Assembly: GCA_015655485.1 (NCBI GenBank) | Contig: JAATEZ010000356.1 | Span: 1 to 7,956 of the forward strand | Length of the DNA stretch: 7,956 bases | Source: Lactobacillales bacterium | GTDB lineage: Bacteria; Bacillota; Bacilli; Lactobacillales; Vagococcaceae | Direction: 5' to 3' | In this document: positions 4,797-7,956 of the stretch, in pieces | How positions within the stretch are numbered: the stretch's first letter is position 1 | Layout: the number at the start of each line of letters is the position of its first letter | Translations under genes and position numbers: made by a program | Notes under the pieces: model-generated | The model's input: only the letters and a program-made list of their open reading frames with translations | Databases searched by the model: none | Told to the model about the DNA's origin: nothing

Positions 4797-6583
4797 AAAC
4801 AAAAAATGAAAAGCAAGAGACTTTTGAGTGGATGATGTCCCAAATACCAGAAAATTTTGATTATCTTGATCAATCCGGGGCGGCGTATACCAAAGAGATC
4901 CAAGAGTTTGAGGGCCTATTGCGGCCGCTTTGGGGAATGATCCCAGCGTACTTTACTGGTGAAAAAAATCCAAAAATCGAGAGATATATTGAGAAATTGC
5001 AGGAAATGGTGGAAAAGAAAAAACTGCCGACTCTTTCGACAGAAAATCGACAAATAGCTGTCGAGATGGGTGTCTTAGGCTACGCGCTGGGGATTTACGG
5101 AGAAAGTTTTTTACATTTATTTTCTGATGAGGGTCGTGCTTACTTTGTTTGCTGGTTAAATTCGATCAATGCCATTGAATTTCCGGCCGGCAATTGGTAT
5201 TTCTTTCTAGTGCTGGTCAATGGAGGTTTGAAAAAAAACCATAAATCCTATTCCCAAGAGAAACTTTCCCTTGCGTTGGCTCAAATTGACAGCTTTTATT
5301 TAGGTGATTCATGGTACTCTGACGGTCCAAATCAGCAGAGAGATTATTATGTGCCGTTTGCCTTTCATTTTTATGGCTTACTCTACTCGCGGATCAGCCA
5401 GGATAAATATGCTGAAGAATTTTTGCATCGGGCCATTCATTTTGCCGATCATTTTGTTCACTGGTTTGACGAAGGAGGCCGTTCTTTACCGTTTGGCAGG
5501 AGTTTGACTTATCGGTATGCACATGTTTGCTATTGGAGTGCTCTGATCGTAACGGGTGCCTATAAAAAAACAGGCTTATCCTTGGGAGAAATCAAGGGAT
5601 TGATTTTACGGAATTTCCGTTTTTGGCAGCAGCAGCCCATTACGCTGCCAATGGAAAATAATTTGTCGATAGGTTACGGATATGGAAATTTGCTGCTTTC
5701 AGAAGATTATAATGCTCCCGGTTCGCCCATGTGGGCCTTTAAATCCTTTGTGCTGATGGAATTGCCGCGAACGCATGAATTTTGGACGATAGCCGAGGAA
5801 TTCATTTCTTTAGAACAGACTGCAGTTCAGAAGGAAGCCGGGTTTCATATTCAGCATTCGGCTGAACAGACAACTGCTCTGTCGAGCCGGCAATTTTCGA
5901 TGAATCCAATGTTGTATCACGGGAAAGAAAAATATGGTAAATTTGCTTACTCTACCTATTTTGGTTTCAATTTATCAAGGGAGTTTCAAGGTATTCAGGC
6001 ATTTGCGATTGATTCGACACTTGCGATTTCTATAGCGGGGAATGGGCAGTATTTATCCAGAAATAAAATTGATCAGACCCGGATGTATGAAGAGTATGGC
6101 GTTAGTCAATGGAACTTGTGGAACCAGGTCAAGGTAACTACTTATTTGATCCCGCTCTCTGCGGAAGCGCATATTCGGATCCATTCGCTGGACACGTCTC
6201 TTGCCATTGATACTGTAGAAGGCGGATTCCCGGTTTTTGATTGGAACAAAAAGTTTTTTGAGCCCTTTTTAACAGGGGCGAAAAGCCGGCTGCAAAACCA
6301 GTATGCTGCTTCGCTGATCATGGATTTGCTTGGCAATAGAAAATCAGGTTTTGTCCAGCAGGGTCCTAATACCAATATCTACTCTTCAGGAAAAAATGGC
6401 GTCCCGACACTGGAAAATCAGTTATTACCGGGCAATCATCTGCTGGCTTGTCTAGTATATGGTTCACCAGAAAAAAAAGCCTGGCAAGAAAAAGTGTGTT
6501 TTGAAGAAACGGCAGAGGCCTTTACCTTTCAAATTGCTGAGAGGAAAATTATAGTTAAAAAGGAGAACTTCAATGAACGATAA
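4793..6583 (+). CDS. DUF2264 family protein, probable cytoplasmic oligosaccharide-processing enzyme
   Basis: This 596-residue protein resembles the DUF2264 family (recognised by motif memory, not by a search). Landmarks are FEGLLRPLWGMIPAYF (39-54), AGNWYFFLVLVNGGL (132-146), the hallmark YLGDSWYSDGP (169-179) with QQRDYYVPFAFHFYG (181-195), GGRSLPFGRSLTYRYA (228-243) and SPMWAFKSF (311-319). The N-terminal ~340 residues look like an alpha/alpha-barrel with conserved aromatic, Asp, Arg and His residues; the rest (~350-590) appears beta-rich, as in alpha-toroid plus beta-sandwich lyases and hydrolases. No signal peptide or membrane segment is visible, so it is likely cytoplasmic. The biochemical activity is not known to me. 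Translation is probably coupled: ATGA overlap with EIIA upstream, a distant GGAG at 4772-4775, and an 11-nt overlap with GH88 downstream. Its position implies action on the same imported oligosaccharide as GH88. Confidence 0.85.
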   Translation: MKTKNEKQETFEWMMSQIPENFDYLDQSGAAYTKEIQEFEGLLRPLWGMIPAYFTGEKNPKIERYIEKLQEMVEKKKLPTLSTENRQIAVEMGVLGYALGIYGESFLHLFSDEGRAYFVCWLNSINAIEFPAGNWYFFLVLVNGGLKKNHKSYSQEKLSLALAQIDSFYLGDSWYSDGPNQQRDYYVPFAFHFYGLLYSRISQDKYAEEFLHRAIHFADHFVHWFDEGGRSLPFGRSLTYRYAHVCYWSALIVTGAYKKTGLSLGEIKGLILRNFRFWQQQPITLPMENNLSIGYGYGNLLLSEDYNAPGSPMWAFKSFVLMELPRTHEFWTIAEEFISLEQTAVQKEAGFHIQHSAEQTTALSSRQFSMNPMLYHGKEKYGKFAYSTYFGFNLSREFQGIQAFAIDSTLAISIAGNGQYLSRNKIDQTRMYEEYGVSQWNLWNQVKVTTYLIPLSAEAHIRIHSLDTSLAIDTVEGGFPVFDWNKKFFEPFLTGAKSRLQNQYAASLIMDLLGNRKSGFVQQGPNTNIYSSGKNGVPTLENQLLPGNHLLACLVYGSPEKKAWQEKVCFEETAEAFTFQIAERKIIVKKENFNER

Positions 6584-7706
6584 AGAAACAAAAAAATGGG
6601 CACAGGAGATGTTCGAAAAGCTGGATTCAAAATTAACTGTAGAAGCGCTTCGTTTAGGTCATAAAATTCCCTATATTCCTGATGAAAAAACGGGATTGTA
6701 TGAGGAAGATATGGCCGCAGCGGATCCAGCCTGGTGGACCAACGGTTTTTGGGCGGGAATCATGTGGCAGATGTATCATGCCACTGAAAAGAAATTATAC
6801 AAAGAAACAGCCGAATTCAGTGAAACCTGTTTGGATAAAGCACTGGATATTTTCACGGGACTCCATCATGATGTGGGTTTTATGTGGCTGCATACAGCCG
6901 TTGCCGATTATCGGATCACGCACAATGAACGGTCAAAAGCGCGTGGTCTGCATGCCGCACAGCTCTTAGCGGGCCGCTATAATCCGCGCGGTCAATTTAT
7001 TCGTTCCTGGAATCGTGACCGTTCAGGCTGGGTCATCGTAGACTCGATGTTAAATATTCCTTTGCTGTATTGGGCTAAAGAAACGCTTGGGGATCCCCGC
7101 TTTGGTTATGTAGCCGAAGATCATGCCGATAAAGTGATGAACCATATTGTCCGGGCTGATGGATCGGTCAATCATATTGGTGTTTTTGATCCAACAAATG
7201 GCGAATTGCTTGAAACGCCTGGAGGCCAAGGTTATGCGTCAGGTTCCTCGTGGTCGCGAGGACAGTCGTGGGCCATTTATGGATTTGTATTAAGCTATGT
7301 ACACACAGGCAAGCAAAAATATTTGGATACCGCGAAGAAAGTTGCCCATTATTTTATCTCGGAGGTATCTCAGACAGGTTGGATCCCGGCAGTTGATTTT
7401 CGGGCGCCTAAAGAACCGGTCATGATCGATACCTCAGCCGGCGTTTGTGCTGCCTGCGGATTTTTGGAAATTGCCAAACACGTGGAAGAATATGAAAAAA
7501 ATTTATATATGGATGCGGCAATGAACATTTTGCAAGCGATCGAAAAAAATCATGCGATTTGGGATGAAAAAAAGGATGGCATTATTGATGATGCCACCGG
7601 CAGCTACCATTATGAAAAATGGACGGAAGTTCCAATCATTTACACAGATTATTATTTTGTAGAGGCGATCCTGCGCATTTTGGATAAGGATTTTTTGATT
7701 TGGTAA
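6573..7706 (+). CDS. ugl: GH88 unsaturated glucuronyl hydrolase
   Basis: This 377-residue protein matches GH88 in length and motifs. The family adds water to the 4,5 double bond of a non-reducing-end unsaturated uronate and so releases it from oligosaccharides made by polysaccharide lyases. Visible features are WWTNGFWAG (54-62), HHDVGFMW (98-105) with candidate catalytic Asp100, WVIVDSMLNIPLLYWA (153-168) with candidate catalytic Asp157, and the substrate-site segment GSSWSRGQSWAIYG (224-237). The two Asp residues lie 57 apart, close to the ~60 of characterised enzymes. It lacks a signal peptide and so acts in the cytoplasm, presumably on phosphorylated oligosaccharide delivered by the PTS. 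The start is ATG 6573 with AGGAGAA at 6561-6567; the gene overlaps the DUF2264 end by 11 nt. GH105 is a related alternative, but the WWTNGFW and HHDVGF motifs favour GH88. Confidence 0.92.
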   Translation: MNDKETKKWAQEMFEKLDSKLTVEALRLGHKIPYIPDEKTGLYEEDMAAADPAWWTNGFWAGIMWQMYHATEKKLYKETAEFSETCLDKALDIFTGLHHDVGFMWLHTAVADYRITHNERSKARGLHAAQLLAGRYNPRGQFIRSWNRDRSGWVIVDSMLNIPLLYWAKETLGDPRFGYVAEDHADKVMNHIVRADGSVNHIGVFDPTNGELLETPGGQGYASGSSWSRGQSWAIYGFVLSYVHTGKQKYLDTAKKVAHYFISEVSQTGWIPAVDFRAPKEPVMIDTSAGVCAACGFLEIAKHVEEYEKNLYMDAAMNILQAIEKNHAIWDEKKDGIIDDATGSYHYEKWTEVPIIYTDYYFVEAILRILDKDFLIW

Positions 7707-7806
7707 CAGCTAAACAGAATCCTTCATCACAATGACATTGGGCTGACCTTAACAGACTTTGAAGTCTTTGAAGCAGAAGCCTGAATAACTGGGAAAGGAT
7801 CAGGGG
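7707..7806 (+). repeat. Spacer with tandem palindromic 8-mers between GH88 and GH43
   Basis: This is the only sizeable gap in the catabolic operon (100 nt). It contains CTTTGAAG twice in tandem (7757-7764 and 7766-7773), the first inside a 14-bp palindrome AGACTTTGAAGTCT (7754-7767), and an 11-bp palindrome CAATGACATTG at 7730-7740. No T-tract terminator and no -24/-12 match are seen. It could be an operator, an mRNA-processing or stability element, or chance. Confidence 0.35.
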
Positions 7807-7956
7807 ATGGAAATGACAGAAAAAATTCAAAATCCGATTTTACGCGGGTTTAATCCGGATGCCAGTGTAGTAAAAGTGGGAACAGATTATTATTTGAGTA
7901 CATCGACTTTTGAATGGATGTCCGGAGTAGAAATTTATCATTCTAAAGATCTAGTG
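7807..7956 (+). CDS. GH43 family glycosidase, N-terminal part (3'-truncated by window)
   Basis: Only 50 codons are present, but they match the start of GH43 beta-xylosidase/arabinofuranosidase-like enzymes: NPILRGFNPDAS (9-20), VGTDYYLSTSTFEWMSGVEI (24-43) and YHSKDLV (44-50). Asp18 in the NPD motif corresponds to the GH43 general base on the first blade of the five-bladed beta-propeller. The usual NPDPS here reads NPDAS. No signal peptide precedes the domain, so the enzyme is probably cytoplasmic and acts on imported oligosaccharide, removing xylose, arabinose or a similar residue. The start chosen is ATG 7807 with AAGGA at 7795-7799; ATG 7813, preceded by AGGGGA, is also possible. It follows GH88 by 100 nt without a visible promoter or terminator, so it is probably the fourth gene of the EIIA-led operon. 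Specificity cannot be judged from this fragment. Confidence 0.88.
   Translation, partial: MEMTEKIQNPILRGFNPDASVVKVGTDYYLSTSTFEWMSGVEIYHSKDLV

Noticed and set aside
4532..4903. 123-codon open frame on the - strand opposite EIIA and the DUF2264 start
   Set aside because: Antisense shadow of two clearly coding genes; no promoter or family motif was seen.
1..7956. Search for CRISPR arrays, tRNAs, rRNA, insertion sequences and attachment sites
   Set aside because: No regularly spaced repeats, cloverleaf-like sequence, transposase motif or long terminal inverted repeat was seen on reading both strands by eye.

Overview
The window looks like accessory carbohydrate-utilisation DNA from a low-to-moderate GC Firmicute, most likely an enterococcus or a close lactic acid bacterium. 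The reasons are strong GGAGG-type ribosome sites, a LevR/ManR-type activator, sigma-54 (-24/-12) promoters and a mannose-family PTS. Streptococci generally lack sigma-54, so they are less likely. The genus is an inference; there is no rRNA or housekeeping gene to settle it. All recognised genes lie on the + strand.

Layout: (i) 2-742 is the C-terminal end of a LevR-like PTS-controlled activator (EIIB-like domain plus final PRD), followed by a 16-bp perfect hairpin. (ii) 880-895 is a -24/-12 promoter driving a Cof-type HAD phosphatase (921-1730). (iii) 1751-1766 is a second -24/-12 promoter driving EIIB, EIIC and EIID of a mannose/sorbose-family permease (1804-3995), closed by an intrinsic terminator at 4130-4169. 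(iv) 4325-4340 is a third -24/-12 promoter driving EIIA (4380-4796), a DUF2264 protein (4793-6583), a GH88 unsaturated glucuronyl hydrolase (6573-7706) and the first 50 codons of a GH43 glycosidase (7807 to the window end).

Inferred working model: an extracellular lyase or hydrolase, not in this window, releases a uronate-containing oligosaccharide. The EIIABCD permease imports and phosphorylates it. The cytoplasmic DUF2264, GH88 and GH43 enzymes, none with a visible signal peptide, dismantle it. The HAD phosphatase may dephosphorylate a product or relieve sugar-phosphate stress. The upstream activator is the obvious candidate to fire all three sigma-54 promoters when the PTS is dephosphorylated by substrate flow. 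Substrate identity is open: GH88 next to a PTS recalls glycosaminoglycan-disaccharide loci, but GH43 and DUF2264 point more towards a plant-type polysaccharide.

The most notable points are the three-promoter sigma-54 regulon, EIIA moved out of the permease operon to head the catabolic operon, and the translationally coupled DUF2264-GH88 pair, which may form an undescribed intracellular route. Alternative TTG starts for the HAD, EIIB and EIIC genes are rejected: two lie inside the -12 promoter elements and one overlaps a Shine-Dalgarno sequence.
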